Positions 1 to 10,260 of a DNA stretch of 64,000 bases are shown piece by piece. The notes beneath the pieces are model-generated. The model was given only the letters and a program-made list of their open reading frames with translations, did no database searches and was not told where the DNA came from. The stretch is taken from the NCBI RefSeq assembly GCF_900091955.1, contig NZ_FMDF01000030.1, forward strand, positions 1 to 64,000. The letters are read 5' to 3'. The DNA comes from Streptomyces sp. Ncost-T10-10d. Its GTDB lineage: Bacteria > Actinomycetota > Actinomycetes > Streptomycetales > Streptomycetaceae. Both the position numbers and the translations under genes were made by a program. Numbering within the stretch: position 1 is the first letter of the stretch; each line of letters opens with the position of its first letter.

Positions 1-13
1 GGAAGGCACTGCG

Positions 14-599
14 TCACCTGCCGGGGCTCGTCGAGGGCTGGTTTGCCGGAGCACCCGGTCCGGCGGGCGGGGTCGCGGAGGTGCTGGGCTCCACGGCGGC
101 GCCCGAAGGGGTGGCCGGCATCGAGGGAGAGGTCGAGCCGGCGGCCGGGGCCGAGGCGGCGGACGGTGCGGCCGCGGGGGGCGTCGTGGGGGGTTCTGGG
201 CTTCTGCGGCGGCTTTGCGGGGGTCGGCTCGGCGCTGGCCTCGGCGGCTACGCCGCGGACCCTACCGTTCGGGTCGAGAAAGGCGGGGCTGCCGCCGGGC
301 ACCATGCCCAGCTTTCGGGCGCGCCGCTCCAGGGCGTCCGGCTCGGAGTAGCTGTCGACGTCGCGCTGGAGGGCCTGCTGCTCGTCCGTGAGCTCGGTGG
401 TCCGTTTCTTCAGCTCGCTCAGCCTGAACGATCCCTCGTTGAGGGCCGAGTTGAGGACCAGAAGCGTGATGAGCCCGCCGCCGAGGAGCAGCACGACCAG
501 CAGGACGAAGGGCGTACGGGCCGCGTTGCTCGGCCCGGACGGCATCAGCCGGGCGAGCCGCGCTGCCCGCCCTTTCAACTGCCCGGCCGGTTTGCTCAC
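14..599 (-). CDS. ftsL: Cell division protein FtsL, apparently frameshifted in its C-terminal tail
   Basis: Bitopic divisome protein that partners FtsQ/DivIC in septal peptidoglycan synthesis. From the GTG at 599 (a second GTG lies at 602) the product has a short basic cytoplasmic part, one hydrophobic segment at about residues 32-52 (FVLLVVLLLGGGLITLLVLN), a coiled-coil stretch rich in Glu, Lys and Gln, and the motif LGMVPGG, all typical of actinobacterial FtsL. It directly follows rsmH, the usual dcw order, and ftsI would lie beyond the window edge. After about residue 135 the reading frame becomes Arg-rich. A one-base shift at a G6 run (176-181 or 188-193) restores a Pro/Ala/Ser/Thr-rich tail ending at a TGA at 14-16. 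Without the correction the frame stays open to the window edge. Identity rests on position, topology and motif. Confidence 0.75.
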
Positions 600-648
600 C
601 ACGCCGCCCCGGCTGTCGCCGGTGTCCGGGTTCCCGGACGCCGGACGC

Positions 649-1614
649 TCATCGTTCCTCCTCGCGGATCCGCTGGGCGCCGCGCAGCCTGGCGGGGGCG
701 GCGCGGCGGTTCTCGGCGACCTCCTCCTCCGTGGGCAGCTCCGCACCGCGGGTCAGCAGCTTCAGCCGGGGCTGATAGCGCTCGGGCACGACCGGCAGTC
801 CGGGCGGCGCCGTGGTGGCGGCGCCCGCCGCGAAGACCTGCTTGACCAGCCGGTCCTCCAGCGAGTGGTACGAGAGGACGGCGATACGGCCGCCGACCGC
901 GAGGCTCTGCACGGCGGCCGGAATGGCCCGCTCCAGGACGGTGAGCTCGCCGTTGACCTCGATGCGCAGCGCCTGGAAGGTGCGCTTGGCAGGGTTGCCG
1001 CCGGTGCGCTTGGCGGCCTGCGGCAGCGCGTCACGGATCAGCTCGACGAGCCGGGCACTGTTGCTGAACGGCTCCTTCTCGCGCTCGCGAACGATCGCGG
1101 AGACGATCCGCTTGGCCTGCTTCTCCTCGCCGTACGCCCGCAGGATCCGTACCAGTTCACCCGGCGGATACGTGTTGAGCACCTCGGCCGCGCCGATGCC
1201 GGTCGTCTGGTCCATGCGCATGTCGAGCGGGGCGTCCTGGGCGTACGCGAATCCACGGTCGGCCTCGTCCAGCTGCATGGAGGAGACACCGAGGTCGAAC
1301 AGGACGCCCTGGACCTTGGGGATGCCGAGTCTGGCGAGTACCTCGGGCAGTTCGTCGTAGACCGCGTGCACCAGGGTGGCCCGGTCTCCGTACGGGGCGA
1401 GCCGCTCGCCGGAGAGCCGCAGCGCCTCCTTGTCACGGTCCAGCGCGATCAGTCGCGCGGAGGGGAATGCGGCGAGCAGCGCCTCGCTGTGTCCGCCGAG
1501 GCCGAGGGTGCAGTCGACCACCACGGGCTGCGGCGGGCCGGGCGTCTCCAGAGCAGGCGCCAACAGGTCCAGGCACCGCTGGAGCATCACCGGGACGTGT
1601 CGGGTCTGGCTCAT
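649..1614 (-). CDS. rsmH: 16S rRNA (cytosine1402-N4)-methyltransferase RsmH (MraW)
   Basis: SAM-dependent methyltransferase that modifies C1402 of 16S rRNA in the ribosomal P site. The 321-residue product has the family N-terminus [13 protein letters not shown], the SAM-binding glycine loop [12 protein letters not shown] at about residues 36-47, [16 protein letters not shown] in the middle and the C-terminal [14 protein letters not shown] block, so it looks complete. The ATG at 1614 matches the conserved N-terminus. It is the first gene of the dcw cluster read leftward. No mraZ precedes it; a 380-bp divergent intergenic region separates it from the carbonic anhydrase gene. Confidence 0.97.
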   Translation of the reverse strand: MSQTRHVPVMLQRCLDLLAPALETPGPPQPVVVDCTLGLGGHSEALLAAFPSARLIALDRDKEALRLSGERLAPYGDRATLVHAVYDELPEVLARLGIPKVQGVLFDLGVSSMQLDEADRGFAYAQDAPLDMRMDQTTGIGAAEVLNTYPPGELVRILRAYGEEKQAKRIVSAIVREREKEPFSNSARLVELIRDALPQAAKRTGGNPAKRTFQALRIEVNGELTVLERAIPAAVQSLAVGGRIAVLSYHSLEDRLVKQVFAAGAATTAPPGLPVVPERYQPRLKLLTRGAELPTEEEVAENRRAAPARLRGAQRIREEER

Positions 1615-1994
1615 GCGCCCTCTCAGGCTCAGGTCCCGTGTGGCTGCGCGTACGACCTGGTCCCCGCCCGCTCAGAAGGGGAGGTCGGCCGGCGCCGGGG
1701 AAGGGACGTCGGTCGACCGGCGAGCGGGAGAGGGCCGGACCGTACACACACCGCACACACGGGCGAAATCTAAGGAATGTGCAGGGTGTCGGTAACTTCC
1801 CGTCACTTTAGTCCACCCTGCCATTCGATCGATTCCCGATCAATCAACCGGGCAGCGCGTCGCCCTGTCCACTGTTCACTCGACCGAACGAACAGCTGCG
1901 AGGCTTGTGGGTTACCTCACAACAAGCGTCGTTGACGTTCTTTGTCGCTTCTCACAGCACGACGGGACCAGGGGTGAGAGCTAACGTCATATCC
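1615..1994. other. Divergent intergenic region between rsmH and the carbonic anhydrase gene
   Basis: No credible coding frame is seen here. On the minus strand TTACCG and TAGATT (about 1767-1772 on the plus strand) are spaced by 17 bases and could form a weak promoter for the dcw cluster. On the plus strand a TANNNT box at 1982-1987 sits seven bases before the carbonic anhydrase ATG. The promoter assignments are inferred from spacing only. Confidence 0.35.
1982..1987 (+). promoter_or_regulatory. Candidate -10 box for a leaderless carbonic anhydrase transcript
   Basis: TAACGT fits TANNNT and is followed by exactly seven bases before the ATG at 1995. In Streptomyces this spacing usually places the transcription start on the start codon. 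No purine-rich ribosome binding site precedes the ATG. No convincing -35 is visible. Confidence 0.4.
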
Positions 1995-2558
1995 ATGTCG
2001 ACTTCCACGCACTCCCCCGCCGGGCCGTCCGCCTCCGTTGCCGACCAGGCCCGCGCCGGAGACACAGTCACCGACCACCTCGTCGAGGCGAACGTCCGGT
2101 ACGCCGCCGAATTCGAAGACCCGGGCATGGACGCCAAGCCGGTGCTGCGCGTCGCCGTGGTCGCCTGCATGGACGCGCGGCTCGACCTGCACGACGCACT
2201 CGGTCTGTCGCTCGGCGACTGCCACACCATCCGCAACGCGGGCGGCGTGGTCACCGATGACGTGATCCGTTCGCTGACCATCAGCCAGCGGGCTCTCGGC
2301 ACCCGCAGCGTCATACTCATTCATCACACGAATTGCGGCCTGGAATCGATCACCGAGGAATTCCGCCAGGAGCTGGAGGCGGAGGTCGGTCAGCGTCCGG
2401 TCTGGGCGGTCGAGGCATACAAGGACGCCGACCAGGACGTACGGCAGTCGATGCAGCGCGTACGCACCTCGCCGTTCCTGCTGCACACCGACGACGTCCG
2501 CGGCTTCGTCTTCGATGTGACCAGCGGCTTGCTGCGCGAGATCCTTCCCGTCTCCTGA
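1995..2558 (+). CDS. Beta-class carbonic anhydrase
   Basis: Interconverts CO2 and bicarbonate; cytosolic. The 187-residue product carries the beta-class zinc motif ACMDAR (C58, D60, R62), IRNAGG, and HHTNCG giving H111 and C114 as the other ligands. The sequence resembles the short actinobacterial beta-carbonic anhydrases such as M. tuberculosis Rv1284. I chose the ATG at 1995 because translation further upstream (from 1905) gives a non-conserved N-terminus and because a -10-like box lies seven bases before it. It stands alone, divergent from rsmH, with 244 bp before the moxR operon. Confidence 0.92.
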   Translation: MSTSTHSPAGPSASVADQARAGDTVTDHLVEANVRYAAEFEDPGMDAKPVLRVAVVACMDARLDLHDALGLSLGDCHTIRNAGGVVTDDVIRSLTISQRALGTRSVILIHHTNCGLESITEEFRQELEAEVGQRPVWAVEAYKDADQDVRQSMQRVRTSPFLLHTDDVRGFVFDVTSGLLREILPVS

Positions 2559-2802
2559 CCGCCCGGACGGGTGCTCGTCGGGAACCCATAACCCCATCGA
2601 CCCCGACATATCGCCCCCACTTGTCCACAGGCGAGTGACACGAAGCGGTAACGGCAACAAGAATGCGCGTGTGGCATCTCGCCGGACGTTTCCGGAGGGG
2701 TGTCCGTGTTTCGGGGTGGGCCGGGCCGCTGCATGCGCGTCGGCCCGTGGATGGGGTATCCCCTGCTCCTGGTGAGCGTGGGGCAGGGCCGAGGAGGGCC
2801 GG

Positions 2803-3848
<1,046 letters not shown>

Positions 3849-3852
<4 letters not shown>

Positions 3853-5231
3853 TGACCTCCGGGGGGCCGGCCGCGATGGACGACGGCGACGACAAGGGAG
3901 GTCTGCGGGCCGCTCTGAGCGGGCTGACCACGCGCGGGCGGTCCTTTCTCGCGGCCGGTGTCGCCGCGGCGATCTGCGCGTATGTGCTGGGACAGGCGGA
4001 TCTGCTGCGGGTCGGGCTGTTGCTCGCCGCGCTGCCACTTGTCTGTGTCGTGGTGCTCGTCCGCACCCGTTACCGGGTCGCGGGCACCCGGCGGCTCTCG
4101 CCGTCCCGGGTACCCGCGGGCACGGAGGCACGGGTCCATCTGCGCATGGAGAACGTGTCGCGGCTGCCGACCGGGCTGCTGATGCTGCAGGACCGGGTGC
4201 CCTATGTGCTCGGGCCGCGGCCCCGGTTCGTGCTGGACCGGGTGGAGGCGGGCGGCCGTCGCGAGGTCTCCTACCGGGTGCGGTCGGATCTGCGCGGGCG
4301 CTATCCGCTGGGGCCGCTGCAGCTGCGGCTGAGCGATCCGTTCGGGATGTGCGAGCTCACTCGTTCGTTCAGCGCGTACGACACCCTCGTGGTCATTCCG
4401 CGGACCGAGCCGCTGCCGCCGGTCCGGCTGGCGGGCGAGGCCTCCGGGTACGGCGAGGGACGGCAGCGTTCGCTGGCGCTGGCCGGTGACGACGACGTGA
4501 TTCCGCGCGGCTACCGGCACGGCGACGATCTGCGCCGGGTCCACTGGCGCTCCACCGCGCGCTACGGCGAGCTGATGGTGCGCCGCGAGGAGCAGCCGCA
4601 GCGGGCCAGGTGCACGGTGCTGCTGGACACCCGGCGGATCGCCTATCAGGGGACGGGGCCCGACTCCGCCTTCGAGTGGGCGGTGTCCGGTGCGGCGTCC
4701 ACGCTGGTACACATGCTGGAGCGCGGCTTCGCGGTCCGGCTGCTGACCGACGACGGGAACGCGGTTCCCGGCGAGGGCGAAGGAGGCTTCGCCGGATCGA
4801 CGCAGGAGTCCGCCGACTCCGCGGGGCTGATGATGGACACCCTGGCGGTGGTCGATCACTCCGACGGGGGCGGTCTGTCACGTGCGTACGACGTGCTGCG
4901 CGGCGGCAACGAAGGGCTGCTGATCGCGTTCTTCGGTGATCTGGACGAGGAGCAGGCGGCGGTGGCGGCCCGGATGCGGCAGCGCAGTGGCGGCGCCGTC
5001 GCGTTCGTACTGGACAGCACGGCCTGGGTGCAGGGCGCCGTCGCGCCCGCGGGGGCGGACACGGCGTTCGAACGGCGGCTGCGGCTGCTGCGCGAATCGG
5101 GCTGGACGACGGTGGCGGTGGCGCCGGGAACCGGTCTCGCCCGGTATTGGCAGCAGGCTGGGCACCAGGGCCTGGCGACGCAGTCCGCTGCCGTCGGCGG
5201 CACCACAGGTTTCTCCGGGGGATGGTCATGA
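3849..5231 (+). CDS. DUF58 domain protein (MoxR operon)
   Basis: Membrane-anchored DUF58 protein whose C-terminal half is related to von Willebrand A folds. Two hydrophobic segments lie near the N-terminus (FLAAGVAAAICAYVLG and VGLLLAALPLVCVVVLV). The family motif DDLRRVHWRSTARYGELMVR is present near residues 220-240. GTG at 3849 and ATG at 3852 are both possible starts; both overlap the moxR stop, indicating translational coupling. DUF58 proteins are regularly partnered with MoxR ATPases, so it is the likely MoxR client or effector. Its biochemical role is not established. Confidence 0.93.
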
Positions 5232-7651
5232 GCGGTCGTGGTCGGCTGGCGCTGTGCGCTTTCGCGGCGACGCTGATGGCGGCGGGCTCGATGCTGCCGC
5301 TGGTCGAGCCCGCCGGGTGGATCCTGCAGGCCGCGTTTCTGCTGGCGGTCCAGAGCGGGATGGGCGCGCTCGCCCGCCGGGTGCCCATGCCCCGGATGCT
5401 GATCGTCGCGGCGCAGACACTGGTCACACTGGTTCTGCTGACGGTGGTGTTCGCCAGGACCCAGGCGTTGGCCGGTGTCCTGCCGGGTCCGGAGGCCGTC
5501 CAGCGGCTCGCGGCTCTGCTGACGTCGGGCGCCGAGGATGTCGCGAGGTACGCCGTTCCGGCGCCCGTGACGGACGGCATCCGGCTGATACTGATCGGCG
5601 GTGTGCTGCTGGTCGGCCTGGCCGTGGACGCCCTCGCGGTGACGTTCCGCAGCGCGGCCCCGGCCGGCCTGCCGCTTCTCGCGCTGTACTCGGTGGCCGC
5701 AGGACTTTCCGAGGGCGGAGCGGACTGGCTCTGGTTCCTGCTCGCGGCCGGTGGCTATCTGCTGCTTCTGCTGGCCGAGGGCCGGGACAGGCTCTCCCAG
5801 TGGGGGCGGGTGTTCAGCGGCGCACCCAGCCGCCCTGGCGGGCCGGCGGTCGGTGCGGCGTTGTCCCACGGCCGCCCGACGGCCCCGGTCCGCACCGGAC
5901 GCCGCATCGGCGCATTTGCGCTGGGGATCTCACTGGTCGTACCGGCGGCGCTGCCCGCGCTCGACAGCGGTCTGCTGGCCGGTACGGGTGGCACGAACGG
6001 CAAGGGGAGCGGTGGAGGCACCATCTCCGCGGTCAACCCCCTGGTCTCGCTGCGGGACAATCTGAACCAGCCGGAGAACCGGGAGGTGATGTCCTACCGC
6101 ACCAATTCCGGTGACCCGCAGGGCTTCTATCTGCGGATCCTGGCCCTGGACCAGTTCAACGGAAGCGAGTGGAGGCCCTCCACCCGCCGTCTGAAGGACG
6201 TGCCGAAGCGGCTCCCGACCCCGGACGGCCTCGGCCCGGACGTCCTGGCCACGGAGATCAGGACGAACATCTCCGCGTCCCGTTCCTACCAGCAGACCTA
6301 TCTGCCGCTCCCCTACCCCGCGACCGAGGTCAGGATCGGCGGGCGCTGGCGGTACGAGCCGATGGGGCGGACGCTCGTCGGTGACCGCGGGGAGACGACC
6401 CGCGGTGCGCAGTACCAGGTCTCCAGTCTGGTGGTCCAGCCGACCGCCGACCAGCTCGCCGCGGCAGGCACCGCGCCGGCCGCTCTGCAGCGCGAGTACA
6501 CCAGTGTTCCCGACTCCCTGCCCAAGGTGGTCAGGGAGACCGCGGACAGGGTGACGAAGGGCGCCGCCAACAACTACGAGCGTGCGGTGAAGCTGCAGAA
6601 CTTCTTCGCCTCGGAGGGCGGCTTCATCTACGACACCTCGGTGAACTCGGGCACCGGGAGCGCGGCGATCGGCCGGTTCCTGAAGGAAAAGCGGGGCTTC
6701 TGCGTCCACTTCTCGTTCACGATGGCCGCGATGGCGCGGACGCTGGGCATTCCGGCCCGGGTCGCGGTGGGCTTCACTCCCGGCACCGCGCAGTCGAACG
6801 GTTCGGTGTCGGTGGGGCTGCGCGATGCTCATGCCTGGCCCGAGCTGTATTTCGAGGGTGTCGGGTGGACCCGTTTCGAACCGACCCCGACGCGGGGCAC
6901 CGCCCCGTCCTACACCCAGTCGGACGCCCCCGCCGGCGGCACGTCCGACCCGGCCCAGCCGGAGAAGGGCGCCTCGGCCGCTCCGACGGTCGCGCCGTCC
7001 GTCTCGGACAGCTGCCCTGCCCAGATGCGCAAGCAGGGCGAGTGCGGCAGCTCGGCGGCGCCGGGGGTGGCCGCTCCGACGGATTCCGGGACGCCGACAG
7101 GCACCGTCCTCGGTCTGGTCCTGGCCGCCCTGGTCGTCCTGGCGCTGCCATTGCTGCCCATGCTGTGGCGGGTTCGGACGCGCAGGCGCCGGCTGAGTTT
7201 CTCCGCCGGGCGTACGCCGGCTGATGCGACGGCCAGAACGCTGGCGGCCTGGCAGGAGGTCATCGACACGGCGTGGGATCACGGCATCGAGCCGGATGAT
7301 TCCCAGACCCCGCGCAAGGCGGCGGCCCGGGTGGTGCGGCTGGGGCAGCTCGGCCCCGATGAGGCCGCCGCGGTGCACCGGGTGGCGGGGGCGGTGGAGC
7401 AGGTGCTCTACGCCCCGGAGCCCCGGTCGGGTACCGGGCTCGCCGAGGACGTGGAGATGGTGCGGGCCGGATTGCGGACATCGGCCGGGCGGTTCGCCCG
7501 GATCCGCGCGGTCGCGGCACCGCGCTCGGCCATTCGGGTGATCTGGGCGGCCTCGGACCGCTGGGCGGCGTTCACCGGCAGGTGGGCGGCGCGGTGGGGC
7601 CGGGACCGGTGGACCGGTTGGCTGCGACGGCCTTCCCGCCAGCAGGGGTGA
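5228..7651 (+). CDS. TgpA-like membrane transglutaminase/protease (DUF3488-transglutaminase-DUF4129)
   Basis: Large membrane protein (about 807 aa). The N-terminal part holds roughly six hydrophobic segments (DUF3488-like). An extracytoplasmic transglutaminase-like core near residues 485-560 has the catalytic Cys in RGFCVHFSFTMAAMAR, the His in DAHAWPEL and the acidic residue in RFEPTP. A further membrane segment (VLGLVLAALVVLALPLLPML) and a DUF4129-like cytoplasmic tail follow. I chose the ATG at 5228, which overlaps the previous stop as ATGA, with GGGGGA six bases upstream; ATG 5222 is an alternative. Substrates are probably envelope proteins or peptides, by analogy with the family. Confidence 0.93.
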   Translation: MSGRGRLALCAFAATLMAAGSMLPLVEPAGWILQAAFLLAVQSGMGALARRVPMPRMLIVAAQTLVTLVLLTVVFARTQALAGVLPGPEAVQRLAALLTSGAEDVARYAVPAPVTDGIRLILIGGVLLVGLAVDALAVTFRSAAPAGLPLLALYSVAAGLSEGGADWLWFLLAAGGYLLLLLAEGRDRLSQWGRVFSGAPSRPGGPAVGAALSHGRPTAPVRTGRRIGAFALGISLVVPAALPALDSGLLAGTGGTNGKGSGGGTISAVNPLVSLRDNLNQPENREVMSYRTNSGDPQGFYLRILALDQFNGSEWRPSTRRLKDVPKRLPTPDGLGPDVLATEIRTNISASRSYQQTYLPLPYPATEVRIGGRWRYEPMGRTLVGDRGETTRGAQYQVSSLVVQPTADQLAAAGTAPAALQREYTSVPDSLPKVVRETADRVTKGAANNYERAVKLQNFFASEGGFIYDTSVNSGTGSAAIGRFLKEKRGFCVHFSFTMAAMARTLGIPARVAVGFTPGTAQSNGSVSVGLRDAHAWPELYFEGVGWTRFEPTPTRGTAPSYTQSDAPAGGTSDPAQPEKGASAAPTVAPSVSDSCPAQMRKQGECGSSAAPGVAAPTDSGTPTGTVLGLVLAALVVLALPLLPMLWRVRTRRRRLSFSAGRTPADATARTLAAWQEVIDTAWDHGIEPDDSQTPRKAAARVVRLGQLGPDEAAAVHRVAGAVEQVLYAPEPRSGTGLAEDVEMVRAGLRTSAGRFARIRAVAAPRSAIRVIWAASDRWAAFTGRWAARWGRDRWTGWLRRPSRQQG

Positions 7652-7892
7652 CGGGGGCAGGCCTGCGACCCGGCTCCGTCACACCGGCAGGGGCGGCGGA
7701 GGGCCTGGCCTGCGGCCCTGCCTCTGTCCTCGATCGCCGGACGGGGCGGTAGGCGCCCCGGGCCCGCCCGGCAGCCTTTCGCCCCGGCGGCGGACAGACT
7801 TGAAGCTTCCTGGGCCCGTCCCTGACAGTCCTTTGCCCTGAATGGCCGAACAGGTTCGGAGCTTCCTCGCGCTGCCCCGGCTGAAGGTACGT
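7652..7892. other. Non-coding region with a decayed half copy of an interspersed palindrome
   Basis: No supported gene. At 7728-7747 the sequence CCTCGATCGCCGGACGGGGC resembles one arm of the palindrome present in full form at 7893-7941. The rest is G/C-rich spacer between two genes reading toward each other (transglutaminase and DUF3040). Confidence 0.45.
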
Positions 7893-7941
7893 CCTCAAGC
7901 GCCGGGCAGGCTCGATCTTCGGGCCTGCCCGGCATTTGAGG
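7893..7941. repeat. Interspersed intergenic palindrome of the Streptomyces type
   Basis: Two 19-base arms (left 7893-7911, right 7923-7941) beginning CCTCAAG and ending TTTGAGG pair at 17 of 19 positions around an 11-base loop. I associate sequences of this kind with many Streptomyces intergenic regions, where they can act as bidirectional terminators or as mobile palindromes. That link is from memory and was not searched. Confidence 0.6.
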
Positions 7942-7962
7942 GCAGCGGCGGGCCGGGCACAC

Positions 7963-7998
7963 GTGAGGGGCGGCCGCAGAAATGCGGCCGCCCCTCAC
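7963..7998 (-). terminator. Strong hairpin terminator for the DUF3040 gene
   Basis: A perfect 16-bp inverted repeat (7963-7978 with 7983-7998) closes a GAAA tetraloop. It lies 18 bases beyond the DUF3040 stop. No T tract follows, which is common for Streptomyces terminators. It may work in both directions because the convergent transglutaminase operon ends upstream. Confidence 0.85.
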
Positions 7999-8016
7999 CC
8001 AAGATTGTCCGAGGCC

Positions 8017-8409
8017 CTATTGGCCCTGCTCGTCACGGCGGCGCTGCCACCGCTGCTCGATCCGATTCATCACGGTTCGGCGTTGCCTGGGCTGACGGCG
8101 CTCGTCACCGCCTCCGGCTGCCTGTCGCTCGCCCGGCTTGGGCGCTTTGCGCCAACCTGTGACCGCAAGGACCGCACAGCCGAGCATGACGAGGAACCCC
8201 ACCACGCTGATCCAGATCTGCTGGGCGACCATTCCGGCCATGAGGAGCGCGATACCCACCAGGAAGCCTGCGACCGCCTGGTAGACCCGTCGCCGGGTGT
8301 ACGTACGCAGCCCGCTTCCCTCGAGCGCTGTCGCGAACTTGGGATCTTCGGCGTACAGCGCTCGCTCCATTTGCTCGAGCATTCGCTGCTCGTGCTCCGA
8401 GAGCGGCAC
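8017..8409 (-). CDS. DUF3040 small membrane protein
   Basis: The 130-residue product begins MPLSEHEQRMLEQMERALYA, the DUF3040 hallmark, followed by two adjacent hydrophobic segments (about residues 43-60 and 64-84) and a charged Arg-rich cytoplasmic tail. The family is widespread in actinobacteria and of unknown function. The GTG at 8409 is preceded by GAGGAGG. It is transcribed alone, with a strong terminator behind it and about 290 bp of spacer before it. Confidence 0.9.
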   Translation of the reverse strand: MPLSEHEQRMLEQMERALYAEDPKFATALEGSGLRTYTRRRVYQAVAGFLVGIALLMAGMVAQQIWISVVGFLVMLGCAVLAVTGWRKAPKPGERQAAGGGDERRQPRQRRTVMNRIEQRWQRRRDEQGQ

Positions 8410-8703
8410 GGAGTCCTCCTCGTCGTCGGCCGCGGGGGGCGGCCGGTATGCGGCCCTTCCAGGATAGGCAGGGAATCGCCCCCGTGAAACCCGCCCTCAT
8501 TCCAATCAGCCAGTCCGGGCCGCCATGACGGCTCAGCTGCTGAGGCGTTGATTCCCCAACCTCCGATCCGTCATGCCGGATGGTGTCACCCGATCATACG
8601 TGGCGAAGCCCCCGATCGGGGGTCCTGGGACGTACTCCATCTGCGGTTGCGTCCCTGATCAGCCACGCTACAGCCGAGCTACCACCGGTCGGCGGCCGCG
8701 CGC

Positions 8704-9462
8704 TCAGGCGCGCTTCGTGCCCAGAACGTGGAGCTGCGTCGCGACCGAGTGGAAGGCGGGCAGTTCGGCCGCGGCCGCCTCCAGCTTGAGCAGGGCCTCC
8801 ATGGCACCGGGCTCGGTGTCCACCAGGACGCCCGGTACGAGGTCGGCGAAGACCCGTACACCGTGGACCGCGCCGACCTCGACGTCCGCCGCGGCGACCA
8901 GCTCGGTGAGCTGGTCCGCGGTGTAGCGCCGGGGCATCGGGTCCCCGTCGCCCCAGCGGCCCGCCGGGTCACTGAGCGCCTTCCGGGCCTCGGTGAAGTG
9001 ACCGGCGAGCGCCCGGGCCAGGACCGCGCCACCGAGCCCGGCGGCGAGCAGGCTGAGCGCACCGGACGGGCGGAGCGCCTCGACCGCGTTGCGCACACCC
9101 TCGGCGGGGTCGTCCACGTACTCCAGGACTCCGTGGCACAGCACCGCGTCGTAACCACCGCGCTCCACCACCTCGAACAGGCCGTGGATGTCGCCCTGGA
9201 CCCCTCGGACCCGGTCGGCGACCCCGGCCTCGGCGGCTCGGCGCTCCAGGGCGAAGAGCGCGTTGGGGCTGGGGTCGACGACGGTGACCCGGTGGCCGAG
9301 ACGGGCGACCGGCACCGCGAAGTTGCCGGTGCCGCCGCCGGTGTCCAGAACATCCAGGGCGTCCCTGCCGGTCGCCTTGACCTGGCGGTCGAGGGCGTCC
9401 TTCAGGACCTCCCAGACCACGGCGGTACGGAGGGAGGCGCGGGGGCGCAGCTGGTCCGACAC
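8704..9462 (-). CDS. Class I SAM-dependent methyltransferase, substrate unknown
   Basis: A 252-residue Rossmann-fold methyltransferase. Motif I is VLDTGGGTGNFAVP near residues 38-51, the acidic residue ending beta-2 is in TVVDPSPNAL, and the post-motif region reads YDAVLCHGVLEYVDDP. The C-terminal half is a typical small-molecule or tRNA-type methyltransferase cap but gives no substrate clue. The GTG start at 9462 follows GAGGAG. An unusual perfect palindrome CCCCCGATCGGGGG at 8609-8622 lies downstream and could serve as its terminator. The nearest neighbours (DUF3040, HEPN protein) do not define its role. Confidence 0.88.
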   Translation of the reverse strand: MSDQLRPRASLRTAVVWEVLKDALDRQVKATGRDALDVLDTGGGTGNFAVPVARLGHRVTVVDPSPNALFALERRAAEAGVADRVRGVQGDIHGLFEVVERGGYDAVLCHGVLEYVDDPAEGVRNAVEALRPSGALSLLAAGLGGAVLARALAGHFTEARKALSDPAGRWGDGDPMPRRYTADQLTELVAAADVEVGAVHGVRVFADLVPGVLVDTEPGAMEALLKLEAAAAELPAFHSVATQLHVLGTKRA

Positions 9463-9564
9463 AGCAGATGACTCCTCGGCACGGTGCCGCCGCTGACGGC
9501 GGAGCGTGAACAGTGCAGGTGGTACAGGTACCGTCCACCCTATTGCCTCGCGCCCCCGTCGCCG

Positions 9565-10092
9565 TCATCCTGCCTCGGGCCGCTCCCTCCGGGCCTGCGG
9601 GAGCACCGGCTGAAGCGCCAGCAGCCGCTCGACCAGGCGCAGGAACATCGCCGCGTCACGCAGCAGATCGTCGGCGTCCCGCCGGCTGGCCGCGCCCGGT
9701 ATGCCGGCTTCCGCGCGGGCCCTGCGACGGGCGCCGGAGGCGAACAGCGCGCTCCATTCGGTCAGTTCGGGTGCTATTTCCGGGAGAACCTCCCAGGCGC
9801 TGCGGATCCGCTCCCGGCGCCTCCGGGAGGTCTCGGGGCGACCCCGCACAGCGAGCACGGCGGCAGCGGTGCGCAGCGCGGCGAGGTGGGCGGTGGCATA
9901 CCGCTCGTTCGGCACATCGAGAGCGGCGGCCTCGTCGAGGCCGGTGCGGGCCTGGGCGAGCAGATCGAGGGCGGCGGGCGGCGCCGCGGTACGGCGCACA
10001 ACGGGATGGACATCGTTTGCCGGACCGGTCAGTGAGGGGGCAGGGCCGTCTGCGCGGCGCCGGGGTGCGGCTGCTGCGGACGAGTGGGCCAT
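9565..10092 (-). CDS. SAV_6107-type HEPN-domain protein
   Basis: A 175-residue, largely alpha-helical protein. An N-terminal disordered stretch is followed by a HEPN-like region containing RYATAH (R64-x4-H69), which fits the R-x4-6-H signature of HEPN ribonucleases. The rest is Arg/Ala-rich helix to the C-terminus. I chose the ATG at 10092, preceded by AGGAGG. HEPN domains often occur in toxin-antitoxin or RNA-processing modules, but no nucleotidyltransferase partner is encoded beside it. Function is inferred from the motif only. Confidence 0.75.
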   Translation of the reverse strand: MAHSSAAAAPRRRADGPAPSLTGPANDVHPVVRRTAAPPAALDLLAQARTGLDEAAALDVPNERYATAHLAALRTAAAVLAVRGRPETSRRRRERIRSAWEVLPEIAPELTEWSALFASGARRRARAEAGIPGAASRRDADDLLRDAAMFLRLVERLLALQPVLPQARRERPEAG

Positions 10093-10218
10093 GACGAAAC
10101 CTCCTGTCTCGTGTAACGGCTCCGTGGCCGTATGTATCCATCGTGAGGGGCACCACTGACAATCAGTCCCACGCACCCCCTGACCTGCTCTTTTGCTTCG
10201 ATCGCGAGTTCGGGATAC

Positions 10219-10246
10219 TTTTTGGACTGACCAGTCAGTTCAAAAA
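10219..10246. promoter_or_regulatory. Palindromic operator, probably for the TetR regulator at 13.1 kb
   Basis: Two 14-base arms, TTTTTGGACTGACC and AGTCAGTTCAAAAA, abut and are complementary at 12 of 14 positions. The core ACTGACCAGTCAGT is a typical TetR-family site. It lies 15 bases before the GTG of the ABC ATPase gene, whose operon is followed by a tetR gene. Operator function is inferred. Confidence 0.75.
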
Positions 10247-10260
10247 GAGGGGGAGGGTCT

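Noticed and set aside
388..1773. Long plus-strand open frame of 461 codons over rsmH and ftsL
   Set aside because: It is the antisense frame of two recognisable genes, its product has no family resemblance and is Arg/Gly-rich, a usual artefact of high GC.
4393..5869. Minus-strand frames opposite DUF58 and the transglutaminase gene
   Set aside because: They are shadows of the coupled moxR operon and lack start signals.
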